DNA of 64,000 nt from Pseudomonadota bacterium (GTDB taxonomy: Bacteria; Desulfobacterota; Desulfovibrionia; Desulfovibrionales; Desulfovibrionaceae): assembly GCA_018816865.1 (NCBI GenBank), contig JAHIUW010000038.1, forward strand, positions 1 to 64,000. Reading direction: 5' to 3'. Each line of letters starts with the position of its first letter. Positions within the stretch are counted from its first letter, which is position 1. Below, piece after piece: positions 37,485-46,962 of the stretch. The translations under genes and the position numbers were made by a program. Under the pieces are notes generated by a model. It ran no database searches, was not told the DNA's origin, and worked only from the letters and a program-made list of their open reading frames with translations.

Positions 37485-37607
37485 GGCCGCTCAAAAGGGT
37501 GTGGATGCAAGGCGCAAGGCGGCGTCAGGATCGAAGCGTATCGCAACATACGTGAGATTCTGACGCCGTCGCTGCAACACCGCAGACGCATCCTTTTCAA
37601 CGGCCGC
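37485..37607. repeat. Dispersed imperfect palindrome, copy A
   Basis: About 123 bases that fold back on themselves: GGCGGCGTCAGGATC near 37530 faces GATTCTGACGCCG near 37556, and GCGTATCGCAACATACG forms the tip. It touches the stop codon of tyrS and lies upstream of the ubiA-type gene. Copy B at 55771 matches it in reverse orientation. Confidence 0.6.
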
Positions 37608-38864
37608 TTATGCCAACGTCACCAAGCCCCAGTGCTTTTTGCCCTTCTTGATCAGCAACACCTCACCATGCAGGAAGTCCTCGGCCGTGGGGGAGTAGGT
37701 GGGGTCCTTGATCTGCTCCATGTTCACGCGCACGGCTCCGGCGGCGATGTCCTTGCGGGCCTGGCCCTTGGACTGGACCAGTTCGAGGTCCGCGACGATC
37801 TGCGGCAGGGGCGGAATGTCATTGGCCGGATAGGAGACGCTGGGCGCGGAATCCAGGGCCGCGCGCAGGGTCTTGGCGTCCACACTGGTCACGTCGCCCG
37901 AGCCAAAGAGCACGGCCACGGCGTTCTGGACCTTGGCCAGTTCCTCCGGGCCATGGAACAGGGTGGTCATTTCCTCGGCCAGGGCGGTCTGGGCCTCGCG
38001 CAGATGCGGGGCCTCGGCCAGCCGCCGTTCCAGGGCCTCGATCTCTTCGCCGGACTTGAAGGTGAAGACCTTCAACAGCTTGACCACATCGCGGTCATCC
38101 ACGTTGATCCAGTACTGGTACATGTCCCAGACGCTGGTCAGCTCGGGGTCCAGGTAGATGGCCCCCTTCTCGGACTTGCCGAACTTGGCGCCGCTGGCCG
38201 TGGTCAGCAGCGGGAAGGTCACGGCAAAGGCCTGGCCCTGGGATTTCTTGCGCACCAGCTCGGTACCGGCGGTGATGTTGCCCCACTGGTCGGAACCGCC
38301 GATCTGCAAGCGGCAGTCGTATTCGCGGTAGAGATGGTCGAAGTCCAGGGCCTGCAAGATCTGGTAGCTGAATTCGGTGAACGAGATGCCCACCTCGTCG
38401 CGCTCGATGCGCTGGCGCACGGATTCCTTGGCCATCATGCTGTTCACCGTGAAGTTCTTGCCGATGTCGCGCAAAAACTCGATGACGCTCATCTCGCGGG
38501 TCCAGTCGTAGTTGTTGACGACGCGGGTGTCGTCCCCGAACAGGGCGTGGACCTGGGAGCGGATGTTGGCGATGTTGTCCTCGATGGCCTCGAAGTCCAG
38601 GAGTTGGCGCTCCACGTCCTTGCCCGAGGGGTCGCCGATGCGGCCCGTGGCCCCGCCCATGAGCACGATGGGGTCGTGCCCGGCGCGCTTGAACCTGAGC
38701 AGCGCCAGCATGGGCACCATGTTGCCGATGTGCAGGCTCTTGGCCGTGGGGTCGAAGCCGCAGTACAGGGTGCGGCCCGGGGCCTCGAAATGCTTTTTCA
38801 GTGCTTCTTCGTCCGTGGCCTGGTAGATCAGGCCGCGCCATTTGAGTTCGTCGATGATATTCAC
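37608..38864 (-). CDS. tyrS: Tyrosyl-tRNA synthetase
   Basis: TyrRS (418 aa) of the bacterial long type. The HIGH motif is FDPTAKSLHIGNMVPML, and the KMSKS equivalent is AKFGKSEKG. QIGGSDQWGNITAG is in the tyrosine pocket. A C-terminal S4-like RNA-binding domain ends the protein. About 190 bases upstream is a short ORF with a good ribosome site that might be a leader. Confidence 0.97.
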   Translation of the reverse strand: MNIIDELKWRGLIYQATDEEALKKHFEAPGRTLYCGFDPTAKSLHIGNMVPMLALLRFKRAGHDPIVLMGGATGRIGDPSGKDVERQLLDFEAIEDNIANIRSQVHALFGDDTRVVNNYDWTREMSVIEFLRDIGKNFTVNSMMAKESVRQRIERDEVGISFTEFSYQILQALDFDHLYREYDCRLQIGGSDQWGNITAGTELVRKKSQGQAFAVTFPLLTTASGAKFGKSEKGAIYLDPELTSVWDMYQYWINVDDRDVVKLLKVFTFKSGEEIEALERRLAEAPHLREAQTALAEEMTTLFHGPEELAKVQNAVAVLFGSGDVTSVDAKTLRAALDSAPSVSYPANDIPPLPQIVADLELVQSKGQARKDIAAGAVRVNMEQIKDPTYSPTAEDFLHGEVLLIKKGKKHWGLVTLA

Positions 38865-38974
38865 GAAAGAGTCCTCTCGTTTGTCGCCCCTGGGGGCGGA
38901 TGGTGTGCCTGAAAGTCTTGAGCTTGGGGGGACACTGATGGTGCCCGACGCCGGTCCCGGTAAGGTGCGCCGGG

Positions 38975-39058
38975 CTAGCGATACAGGCTTTGCGTGAACA
39001 ACCGGCTCTGGGCTGTGGCGCTGTCCTTGGTGGGGATGGTTCCTGTGGCGATCATCAT
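38975..39058 (-). CDS. Short ORF upstream of tyrS (27 aa)
   Basis: AAGGAGACAA stands directly before ATG ATG at 39058. The predicted peptide begins MMIATGTIPTKDS and ends LFTQSLYR, with one tyrosine at the penultimate position. After the stop, CCCGG/CCGGG can form a hairpin with alternatives to CGTCGGG. The peptide and position suggest a translated leader for tyrS, but no T run or attenuator is clear. The rest of 38865-39243 holds nothing else that I recognise. Confidence 0.35.
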   Translation of the reverse strand: MMIATGTIPTKDSATAQSRLFTQSLYR

Positions 39059-39243
39059 TTGTCTCCTTGCGCGGCGCGGGGCCGAAGCAGGTTTGTAGCC
39101 TCGGGCGCGGCGGGAGTCAAATAAACCAGCGGAGGGAGCGCAGCGTTCTCTACTTTTGGCTTGCCGCAGCTACTCCCGGGGACGGTCGCCAGGTCGGGGT
39201 TTCATCCCAGGTTGACAACCCGTAGAGGAAAGAGGAATTGATA

Positions 39244-40080
39244 ATGAAAGTCAATTCAAAGGAAGGTGCGATGCATACCACGAAGTTACGCGAAACATGG
39301 GATGGGCTGGCGGAGCAACATGCTGCGCGCAAGAAAAGCAGTGCTCAGGACTTGGTTTCGACGCTCTATGAAAAAAGCTGGTGGAAACATATCGAACCGC
39401 TGCTTTCTGGTATTGCCGGGGGTCGGATTCTGGAGGCCGGGTGCGGGGTCGGGCGTTGGGTGGAAAAATTGGCTCCTCTGGGGTTTGAAATGGTGCTTTC
39501 GGATCTCTCCCCCAAGATGTTGCAAAAGGCTCGGGAGTCCGTGGAAGAAAACGGGTATGCGGACCATGTGAATTTTGAGGTCGCGGATATTTGCGATCTG
39601 GGTTGTTTTGAAAGCGGCAGTTTTCACATGGCTGTTGCCACCGGAGAGCCGGTGACACTGTGCGGGAATTCTCAAAAGGCCGTCAGTGAACTGTGCCGAG
39701 TGGTTCGCCCTGGAGGGTATGTGCTGTGCGATGCGTCAAATCGCTACCGCAAGGCCTACGACATGTTTCGCGACGGTCTCTGGGAATCAGTGTTGCAACT
39801 TCTTGAGACCGGGGAGTTTGTGAATAGCAAAGGACTGACCCTGAATCTGCTTGGGCCGGATGAACTGGCCTCCCTGTTCAAGGATCAGGACATGGAACTG
39901 CTCACCGTGGCCGGGATAACGCCCCTGTTTGCCTTTCCTCCGAACCAGGATCTGAAGATCGCCGTGAAGGATCCGGGCATGTATCGGATGCTGGAGAGCG
40001 TTGATGAAAAATTTGCGCAGCATCCGGGATTGGTCCCCCTGAGCAGCCGTCTGATTGCCGTTGCCCGCAAGCCGGAGTGA
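39244..40080 (+). CDS. SAM-dependent methyltransferase
   Basis: A class I methyltransferase of 278 aa. Motif I is ILEAGCGVGRW near residue 63, the acidic end of strand 2 is VLSDLSPKML, and the post-motif region is ELCRVVRPGGYVLCDAS. The substrate cannot be told. AGAGGA lies before the ATG at 39244. Its upstream region and codons are less GC-rich than those of neighbouring genes. It ends at a strong terminator shared with purL. Confidence 0.8.
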   Translation: MKVNSKEGAMHTTKLRETWDGLAEQHAARKKSSAQDLVSTLYEKSWWKHIEPLLSGIAGGRILEAGCGVGRWVEKLAPLGFEMVLSDLSPKMLQKARESVEENGYADHVNFEVADICDLGCFESGSFHMAVATGEPVTLCGNSQKAVSELCRVVRPGGYVLCDASNRYRKAYDMFRDGLWESVLQLLETGEFVNSKGLTLNLLGPDELASLFKDQDMELLTVAGITPLFAFPPNQDLKIAVKDPGMYRMLESVDEKFAQHPGLVPLSSRLIAVARKPE

Positions 40081-40118
40081 TGCCAGTGGAGACATTGATC
40101 CTGGACCTATGGAAAAGG

Positions 40119-40154
40119 AAGCGGGGGGAACTTTGTAAAAAGTTCCCCCCGCTT
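40119..40154. terminator. Bidirectional terminator between methyltransferase and purL
   Basis: A perfect 16-bp stem (AAGCGGGGGGAACTTT and complement) with a four-base loop, lying between two convergent genes. Confidence 0.9.
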
Positions 40155-40171
40155 TGCCTTTCAAGGACTTG

Positions 40172-43100
40172 CTATTCGAAGCTGATGCACTCGTCGCGGC
40201 CCGCGGGGTTCGCGGAGCAGAACTCGCCGCCCGTGCCGCCGTTTTCCATGCCCGGGCCCTCGGTGCCGAAGGGGGCCTTCCAGGAGGCGGTCAGGGAGTC
40301 CACGGCCTCGTTGATCAGCTGCTGTTCGCCCTTGGTCACCGTCAGGGTGCCCTGGTCCGTGACCTCGCCGATGAGCGCGAAGTGCTGGCCCTTGAACGCG
40401 GCCTCGAAGGCGTGGCGATTTTCGGGGCGCACGGTGATCAGTAGGCGGCTGTTGGACTCGGAGTAGAGCAGGTCGGTGACTTCCATGTCCTCCGGGCAGC
40501 AGGGCACCTTGGCCAGGTCAATGGCCGCGCCCAGACGTCCGCCGATGCACATCTCGGCCACAGCCACGCCCAGTCCGCCGTCGGACAGGTCGTGGGCGGC
40601 GCTGACCAGGCTGTCCTGCATGGCGGCATGCAGCGTGATGTAGCGCTCACGGGCGGACACGGCGTCCACCTGGGGCACGTCGAAGAACGGGGCCTTGAAC
40701 AGCTCGGACAGCTCGCTGCCACCCAGTTCGGGCTTGGTCAGTCCCAGGATGTAGACGAGATCGCCGGGCTGTTTGAAGTCCGAGGTCACGCACTTGTTGA
40801 CGTCCTCGATGACGCTCATGGCCGAGAAGAGCACCGTGGGCGGGATGGAGATCTTGGTGCCGCCGCCGGTGTAGTCGTTCTTCATGGAGTCCTTGCCGGA
40901 GATGCAGGGTACGCCGAAGGCTTGGCAGTAATGGGCCAGGGCCTGGTTGGCACGCACCAGCTGGGCCAACTTGTAGTGGCCGTCCGGGGTCTTCTCGCTC
41001 TGGACCGGATCGCACCAGCAGAAGTTGTCCGTGCCGGCCATGTGGCTGGGGTTGCCCCCCGTGGCCACGGCGTTGCGGATGGCCTCGTCGATGGCCGAGG
41101 CCATCATCCAGTAGGTGTCCAGCTTGGAGAACTTGGGGCAGATGCCGTGGGAGACCACGATCCCGCGATCTTTGCCCAGCACGGGCCTCAGCGCCCCGGC
41201 GTCGGCCGGGCCGTCGTTCAGGACCCCGGTCAGGGGCTTGACCACACTGCCGCCCTGAACCTCGTGGTCGTACTGGCGCACCACGTATTCCTTGGAGCAG
41301 ATGTTTAGGCGGCCGAGCATCTTTTTCAGCAGGCTGGCCTGATCGGTGATGAAGAAGGGCATGTAGGGTTCGTCCACATCCGGGCGTTCCCAAACGGCCT
41401 TGAGCTCCATCTGCGGCACGCCGTCGTGCAGGAAGTCCATGGACAGGTAGGCCACGGGCTTGTCGCCGTAGGTGATGTGGAAATACCCCGTGTCCGTGAA
41501 CTCGCCCAGCACCGAGGACTCCACGCCCATCTCTTCGGACAGGGCCAGGAACTCGGGAAGTTTTTCCTGGGACACGGCCAGGGTCATGCGCTCCTGCGCC
41601 TCGGACAGCAGGATCTCCCAGGGCCGTAGCCCGTCGTACTTCAGGGGGGCCTTGGAGATGTCCACCTTGCAGCCGCCGGAGAACTCGGCCATCTCGCCCA
41701 CGGACGAGGACAGGCCGCCCGCACCGTTGTCGGTGATGGCGTTGTACAGGCCCATGTCCCGGGCGCGCATCAAAAAGTCGTACATCCTGCGCTGGGTGAT
41801 GGGGTCACCGATTTGCACGGCCGTGGCGGGCGAGTCCTGGTGCAGTTCCTCGGAGGAGAAGGTTGCTCCGTGGATGCCGTCTTTGCCGATGCGGCCGCCG
41901 CACATCACGATGGCGTCGCCGGGGTAGGCGTTCTTTTCGTGGCTGGGCGCACCGTGCAGGGTCGCGGGCATCAGCCCGATGGTCCCGCAGAAGACCAGGG
42001 GCTTGCCCAGGTACTGCTCGTGGAAGACGATGGAGCCGTTGACCGTGGGGATGCCGGACTTGTTGCCGCCATGCTCCACGCCCTCGCGCACGCCTTCCAG
42101 CACGCGCCGGGGGTGCAACAGGCGCGGGGGCAGCTCCTGGGTCCAGAAGGGCGAGGCAAAGCAGAAGACATCGGTGTTGCAGATCAGGTTCGCGCCCATG
42201 CCCGTGCCCATGGGGTCACGGTTCACGCCCACGATACCGGTCAGGGCCCCTCCGTAAGGGTCCAGGGCCGAGGGGCTGTTGTGGGTCTCGACCTTGATGC
42301 ACATCGAATAATCTTCGTCGAACTTGATGACGCCTGCGTTGTCCTTGAACACCGAGAGACAGAAATCGTCGTCGCCACGCTGTTCGCGGATGACCTTGGT
42401 GCTGCCCACGATGTAGGTGCCGAACAGGCTGTCGATCTCGGTCCGGCGGCCGTTTTCGCGGTTCTCGTAGTCGATCTTGGCGCTGAAGATTTTGTGTTTG
42501 CAGTGCTCGGACCAGGTCTGGGCCAGGGCCTCAAGTTCGGCGTCGGTGGGGTTGGCGGGCAGGCCCAGGGCGGCGCGGCGCTCGCGGACTTCAGGCGCCA
42601 GGTAGTACTCGCGGATCTTGAACATTTCCGTGAGGGACAGGGCCAGGGTGTTCTCGCGTGAGAGGGCCGAGAGCTCCTCGTCGCTCATGCCCGCCATGTC
42701 GATCTCCAGGACCTCGTCCATGGCCTCGCCCGTGACCTGGGCGGCCTTGGCCTCGAATCCGGGGGCCGCGACCCAGTCCGCAGCGCTCTTGATCTCGTAG
42801 CGCTGGATCAGCTCGTTGGCCAGATAGTCGCGTCCGATGCGGGTCACTTCCTCCAGGGAGAGGTCCCCGGAAAGCAGGTACTGGGTGGAGGTGTACACGG
42901 CCATGTGCTCGGCCTCGGTCTTGGACAGACCCAGGACCAGGGCCACGCTTTCCTTGGCGGTGCGGCCCTCGTTGTCGGTCACGCCGGGGCGGAAGCCGAC
43001 CTCGAGGATCCAGTCGAAGCCTGTGGCGACGGGCGTCAGGGAGGCGTCGTGCAGGACCGGGTCGTGCAGGGCGGCGGTCTCAAGGATGGTCTGGATGCCC

Positions 43101-43249
43101 TTTTCGTCCACGCCCTGGATGGTGAACACCTTGACGATGCGGCATTGATCGACCCCCACGCCCAGGGCGTGGCAGGCCCCGCGCGCCACGCGCGCCCCGA
43201 CGTTGTCCGTGACGTGTCCCTTGAGTCCCAGTTCGATTCGCCGCAACAT
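40172..43249 (-). CDS. purL: Phosphoribosylformylglycinamidine synthase, PurS-PurL fusion without glutaminase
   Basis: A 1025-aa FGAM synthase for purine synthesis. The N-terminal 220 residues look like PurS-type repeats (RRIELGLKGHVTDNVGARVARGACHALG and WILEVGFRPGVTDNEGRTAKESVALVLG). The PurL core begins at about 230 (ALAQTWSEHCKHKIFSAKI) and has KVETHNSPSALDPYGGALTGIVGVNRD, GGLSSSVGEMAEFSGG and the second-half ATP site GKDSMKNDY. There is no PurQ glutaminase domain, so PurQ must be encoded elsewhere. AGGAG precedes ATG 43249. Confidence 0.93.
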   Translation of the reverse strand: MLRRIELGLKGHVTDNVGARVARGACHALGVGVDQCRIVKVFTIQGVDEKGIQTILETAALHDPVLHDASLTPVATGFDWILEVGFRPGVTDNEGRTAKESVALVLGLSKTEAEHMAVYTSTQYLLSGDLSLEEVTRIGRDYLANELIQRYEIKSAADWVAAPGFEAKAAQVTGEAMDEVLEIDMAGMSDEELSALSRENTLALSLTEMFKIREYYLAPEVRERRAALGLPANPTDAELEALAQTWSEHCKHKIFSAKIDYENRENGRRTEIDSLFGTYIVGSTKVIREQRGDDDFCLSVFKDNAGVIKFDEDYSMCIKVETHNSPSALDPYGGALTGIVGVNRDPMGTGMGANLICNTDVFCFASPFWTQELPPRLLHPRRVLEGVREGVEHGGNKSGIPTVNGSIVFHEQYLGKPLVFCGTIGLMPATLHGAPSHEKNAYPGDAIVMCGGRIGKDGIHGATFSSEELHQDSPATAVQIGDPITQRRMYDFLMRARDMGLYNAITDNGAGGLSSSVGEMAEFSGGCKVDISKAPLKYDGLRPWEILLSEAQERMTLAVSQEKLPEFLALSEEMGVESSVLGEFTDTGYFHITYGDKPVAYLSMDFLHDGVPQMELKAVWERPDVDEPYMPFFITDQASLLKKMLGRLNICSKEYVVRQYDHEVQGGSVVKPLTGVLNDGPADAGALRPVLGKDRGIVVSHGICPKFSKLDTYWMMASAIDEAIRNAVATGGNPSHMAGTDNFCWCDPVQSEKTPDGHYKLAQLVRANQALAHYCQAFGVPCISGKDSMKNDYTGGGTKISIPPTVLFSAMSVIEDVNKCVTSDFKQPGDLVYILGLTKPELGGSELSELFKAPFFDVPQVDAVSARERYITLHAAMQDSLVSAAHDLSDGGLGVAVAEMCIGGRLGAAIDLAKVPCCPEDMEVTDLLYSESNSRLLITVRPENRHAFEAAFKGQHFALIGEVTDQGTLTVTKGEQQLINEAVDSLTASWKAPFGTEGPGMENGGTGGEFCSANPAGRDECISFE

Positions 43250-43323
43250 GCTGTCTGACTCCTGCAAAGGTGGTGTTTGGCGGATGCCGCAAAAAGGAAG
43301 AGGCGCAGCCGCGCCGGGGGCGA

Positions 43324-43351
43324 CCTATACCGCAGAATGTGTAAAATTCAA
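43324..43351 (-). promoter_or_regulatory. Promoter for purL
   Basis: TTGAAT (43346-43351) with a 16-base spacer to TATAGG (43324-43329) on the minus strand, leaving a leader of about 70 bases. Confidence 0.5.
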
Positions 43352-43411
43352 AGCTTGGCTTCGGCCCGAGGAAAATCCAAGAAATGCGGGTTCTGGCGGT
43401 GCCCCAGGCTG

Positions 43412-45913
43412 TTATTCCCCGGCTTCGACGATCTGGTCGCCGCCGCGCGATTTGGCGGAATAGGCCGCACGGTCCGCCCGTTTCAAGAGGATTTCCGGGC
43501 TTTCGCCCTCCTGGAGCAGTGCCAGGCCCATGCTGACCTGCACCCTGCCTTTCAGGCCGTCGTCGATGCCCTTCTTGATGCGCAGGGCAAGGGACTGCAA
43601 TCCGCCGTCGCCGACATCCGTGGCGATCACGGCGAACTCGTCGCCGCCGTAGCGGCAGGGGAAGTCCGTGCCCTGGCGGCCCTTGTCGCGGATGGCCTCG
43701 GCCACGTCTTTCAGGATCTGGTCCCCGGCCTGGTGGCCGAGGCTGTCGTTGATGTCCTTGAATCTGTCCAGGTCGAAGAAGACGAGGCCCATGGGGCGTC
43801 CGGTGCGCTGTGAGCGGCGGGACTCACGCTCCAGCAGGGCGTGGAACTGGTAGTGGTTGTACAGATCGGTCAGGCCGTCGTAGATGGCCTGGCGCTTCAA
43901 TTTGTCTTCCAGACGGCGAACGGCGGTCAGGTCGCGCCCAACCACAAGGTAGGTCGGGGCCTCGGGCCGGTTGCCCCGAAGCAGCGAGATCATCAGTTCC
44001 AGGGACTTGAAACTGCCGTCCCTGAGCTGGAGGATGGTTTCCACCGGGGCCTTGGCCGAGGGCAGCAGGGCCGGGGACCAGCTGTCGCTGAAGGTGCCCA
44101 TGGGCTTGGCGATGGAGAACAGGTTGCGTCCCAGAAGCAGGTGCGAGAGACGCGGGGAAGCGAAGGTGATGCGGCCGCTGGAGTCCACGGTCATGACCAT
44201 GTCCTGCATGGATTCCACCAGCTGTTCCATGAATTCGCCGTGCTTGAAGGCCTGGACCTCAAGCTCCGAGACCTCGCTGATGTCCTCGGCCAGGAACAGG
44301 ATGCTTTGTTCCCCGGCTCCGCCCTGCTTGTGGGCGGAAAAATACATGCAGCGATGAGTGTCCAGGTCGCCTGCAGAGGGCACGCAGAGGATCTTGCTGT
44401 AGACGGCCTTGCTGTCGTTGCCCAGAAAGAGTCGCCATTCGGTGTCCGCCCCGGCGATGTCCAGCAGCGCCATGCAGTCAAGGATATCGCGGCCCTTGGG
44501 GTTCTCGGGGCTGCCCAGGAATTGGGAGAAGGCCTGGTTGCACTCCAGGATGTGTCCGCGCATGTCCAGCCGGGCGACGCCCACGGGCAGGGCGTCCAGG
44601 GTGTGGGCCTTGGATTCCATCACGGCCTGGCGCATGCTGTACTGTTCGTAGGCGCGCGACAGAAAACGGATGTACAGGCCCAGATCCTGATGGATATCCT
44701 GGGGCAGGGCCGCTCCGGGAATGCGCAGTTCGCCCCACTTTTCGCCGGAGGCGATGAGCAGGAAACGGTTCTTGGACAGCTTCCAGGGCAGGTCGATGTC
44801 CAGTTCGGCCCTGGCCTGCTCGACGATGCCGGTCTCCGTGTCCGTGGTCAGCAGCGTCCAGGAATCGTCCAGTGGCGAACGCAGGGATAATTCCCATTTG
44901 TCCACCTCGAAGTTCCAGCGCAAGTGGCGGGCGATGATGCCGACCACGGATTTGAGCCCGCCGCTGACCGTGTTGATCTCCATGCTCTGGAAATAGAGGT
45001 TCTGCATGGCCTGGACCGAATGCTCGTAGAGGCGCTGCACGGGGTCGGCCTCTTCGAGGTCCAGGATGGCCAGCATGGAACGGAAGCGTTGCAGGCAGGT
45101 CAGCCTCAGTTCCTCGATCTCATCCGAAGAGAGACCCAGCTTGCGCTTCATGAGGATCTCGAACTGCACCAGCAACACGGGGTCCCGGTCGCAGCCGTTG
45201 ACCAGCTCCGACCATTGGGTGGCCAGGATGACGGCCTGGGCCATGGGCTGATAGCTGTCCAGGCGTTCCACATCGTGGTGGTGGAGGATGCATTCGCTGC
45301 CCAGGTCGGGGATGTTCCATTCCTCCAGGGCCCGCACCGTCAGCTCGGGGTGGCTTATTCCCCAGGCGTTGCGCTCGGTTTCGAGCTGCTCGGGCTTCAG
45401 GCAGATCAGGGCATCGCGCTTGAGCAGTTCGGGGATGGCCTCGGGCGCGGCGCGGCTCATGAGCAGCAGGGAAAGGTCCTTGAGCAGGGTGTTGAGATAG
45501 GCCTGGTCGGACAACTCCGGGCAGAGGCTTTCGGCGATGAGACCGGCCGCGATGGCTGACCAGACCACCAGCCGCCAGTTGGAAAACGCTTCCTCGGGGT
45601 GCAGGTCCTTGTCCGTATTGTCCTTCACAAAGGACACGGACAGGGCGATCTTCAGGATCTCCTTGGTCCCCAGGACAACGGCGGCGCGCTGCAGGGTGGT
45701 GACCTTTTGGGTCAGTCCGTAGAAGGGGGAATTGACAAGGTTCAGTACCGCGGCGGTCATCACGGGGTCCATGCCGATGACCTTGGCGATGTCGGCGAAA
45801 TCAGGATTGGGCTTGACCAGTTCGCGCAGGAGTTGGGCCATGACGGGTGGGAAGGCCTGTTCAAGGCCCTTCTTCACGGAACGGAGGATCGATGTGCCGG
45901 TCATGTCTGTCAT
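43412..45913 (-). CDS. HDOD-PAS-GGDEF diguanylate cyclase
   Basis: An 833-aa signalling protein. The HDOD domain is residues 15-215 (VMAQLLRELVKPNPDFADIAKVIGMDPVMTAAVLNLVNSPFYG). The middle part includes at least two PAS-like segments (DALPVGVARLDMRGHILECNQAF near 455 and MQDMVMTVDSSGRITFASP near 575). The C-terminal GGDEF domain has an intact active site CRYGGDEFAV and FFDLDRFKDINDSLGH, so c-di-GMP synthesis is expected. The inhibitory RxxD site before GGDEF is not intact. It lies 18 bases after the polyprenyl synthase gene and may be the last gene of the menaquinone operon. Confidence 0.9.
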   Translation of the reverse strand: MTDMTGTSILRSVKKGLEQAFPPVMAQLLRELVKPNPDFADIAKVIGMDPVMTAAVLNLVNSPFYGLTQKVTTLQRAAVVLGTKEILKIALSVSFVKDNTDKDLHPEEAFSNWRLVVWSAIAAGLIAESLCPELSDQAYLNTLLKDLSLLLMSRAAPEAIPELLKRDALICLKPEQLETERNAWGISHPELTVRALEEWNIPDLGSECILHHHDVERLDSYQPMAQAVILATQWSELVNGCDRDPVLLVQFEILMKRKLGLSSDEIEELRLTCLQRFRSMLAILDLEEADPVQRLYEHSVQAMQNLYFQSMEINTVSGGLKSVVGIIARHLRWNFEVDKWELSLRSPLDDSWTLLTTDTETGIVEQARAELDIDLPWKLSKNRFLLIASGEKWGELRIPGAALPQDIHQDLGLYIRFLSRAYEQYSMRQAVMESKAHTLDALPVGVARLDMRGHILECNQAFSQFLGSPENPKGRDILDCMALLDIAGADTEWRLFLGNDSKAVYSKILCVPSAGDLDTHRCMYFSAHKQGGAGEQSILFLAEDISEVSELEVQAFKHGEFMEQLVESMQDMVMTVDSSGRITFASPRLSHLLLGRNLFSIAKPMGTFSDSWSPALLPSAKAPVETILQLRDGSFKSLELMISLLRGNRPEAPTYLVVGRDLTAVRRLEDKLKRQAIYDGLTDLYNHYQFHALLERESRRSQRTGRPMGLVFFDLDRFKDINDSLGHQAGDQILKDVAEAIRDKGRQGTDFPCRYGGDEFAVIATDVGDGGLQSLALRIKKGIDDGLKGRVQVSMGLALLQEGESPEILLKRADRAAYSAKSRGGDQIVEAGE

Positions 45914-45931
45914 GGGGTGTCCTGGGTCTGG

Positions 45932-46897
45932 CTATTTTTCCCGAGAGATCACAAAATCCAGGATGGCGGCCATGAGATCCGTCTCCGCGTTCTCTGGGAA
46001 GGCGCTCAGGGCCTTGCGGGCCTCGTCCGCGAAGTGCCTGGCGGCATCCCGTGTGGTTTGCGCGTGGCCTCCGGCGACCACCTCGGCCGCGATGCGCTGG
46101 ATGTCCTCGTCCGTGAAGGCGTCGGCTGTGAAACGAGCCAGCAGCTCAGAGCGTAGCGCCTCATCCAGGCTCTTTATATAGGATATGAAGGGCAGGGTCA
46201 TCTTGCCTTCGCGCAGGTCTCCGCCCGAGTGCTTGCCCATCACGTCCGAGGGCGAGACGTAGTCCAGGGCGTCGTCCACCAGCTGGAAGGCGATGCCCAG
46301 ATTCAGTCCGTAGTCGTGGGCCGCCTGTTCGGCCTCGGGGCCCCTGCCCGAGAGGATGGCGCCGCATTCGGCGGCTGCCTGGAACAGATAGGCGGTCTTG
46401 CCCGTGATGATCTCCATGTACTCGTCGTGGGTCAGGGCCGTGTTGCGCACATTGGCGATTTCTTTCACCTCTCCGGTGGCGGTGCGCATGATGGCCTCGG
46501 ATAGGACCAGGGTCAGCCGGGGGAGGCCGTATTCCGCCACCAGGCGGTTGGCCAGGGCCAAGAGCACGTCCCCGGCAAGGATGGTGCTGCCTTTGCCAAA
46601 GGCCAGGTGTGCCGTCTCCTGGCCGCGCCGCAGTTCGGCGGCGTCCAGGATGTCGTCGTGCAGCAGGGTGGCGGAATGCAAGAGTTCCAGCGAACAGGCC
46701 AGGGGGTAGATGTCCGCCTGGGTCTCGAAGGCGCGCGCGGTGAGCACGGTCAGCAGCGGGCGCAGGCGCTTGCCGCCGGCCCTGAGAACATGCTTCACGG
46801 CAGGCTGCACGATGGGGTCCAGCTTGTCTGCCTCGGCGTCGAGGAAGGCGTTGATGCGCGGCAGTTCGCCTTGAAGGTAATGCAGGATGTCGTTCAT
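45932..46897 (-). CDS. Polyprenyl diphosphate synthase
   Basis: A 321-aa trans-prenyl synthase. The two Asp-rich motifs are LLHDDILD and QLVDDALDY, and GGKRLRPLL and KTAYLF are conserved. It makes the long isoprenoid chain, most likely the tail of menaquinone, since mqnD and mqnB follow upstream in the same operon. Chain length is not readable from sequence. ATG 46897 was chosen; upstream frame to 46951 is unlikely. Confidence 0.9.
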   Translation of the reverse strand: MNDILHYLQGELPRINAFLDAEADKLDPIVQPAVKHVLRAGGKRLRPLLTVLTARAFETQADIYPLACSLELLHSATLLHDDILDAAELRRGQETAHLAFGKGSTILAGDVLLALANRLVAEYGLPRLTLVLSEAIMRTATGEVKEIANVRNTALTHDEYMEIITGKTAYLFQAAAECGAILSGRGPEAEQAAHDYGLNLGIAFQLVDDALDYVSPSDVMGKHSGGDLREGKMTLPFISYIKSLDEALRSELLARFTADAFTDEDIQRIAAEVVAGGHAQTTRDAARHFADEARKALSAFPENAETDLMAAILDFVISREK

Positions 46898-46962
46898 GGG
46901 GCTTTCGTATCCGTTTTCCACCCGAGAAAGCAAGGAATTCGCCGTCCCCAAGGTTGGGTTTG

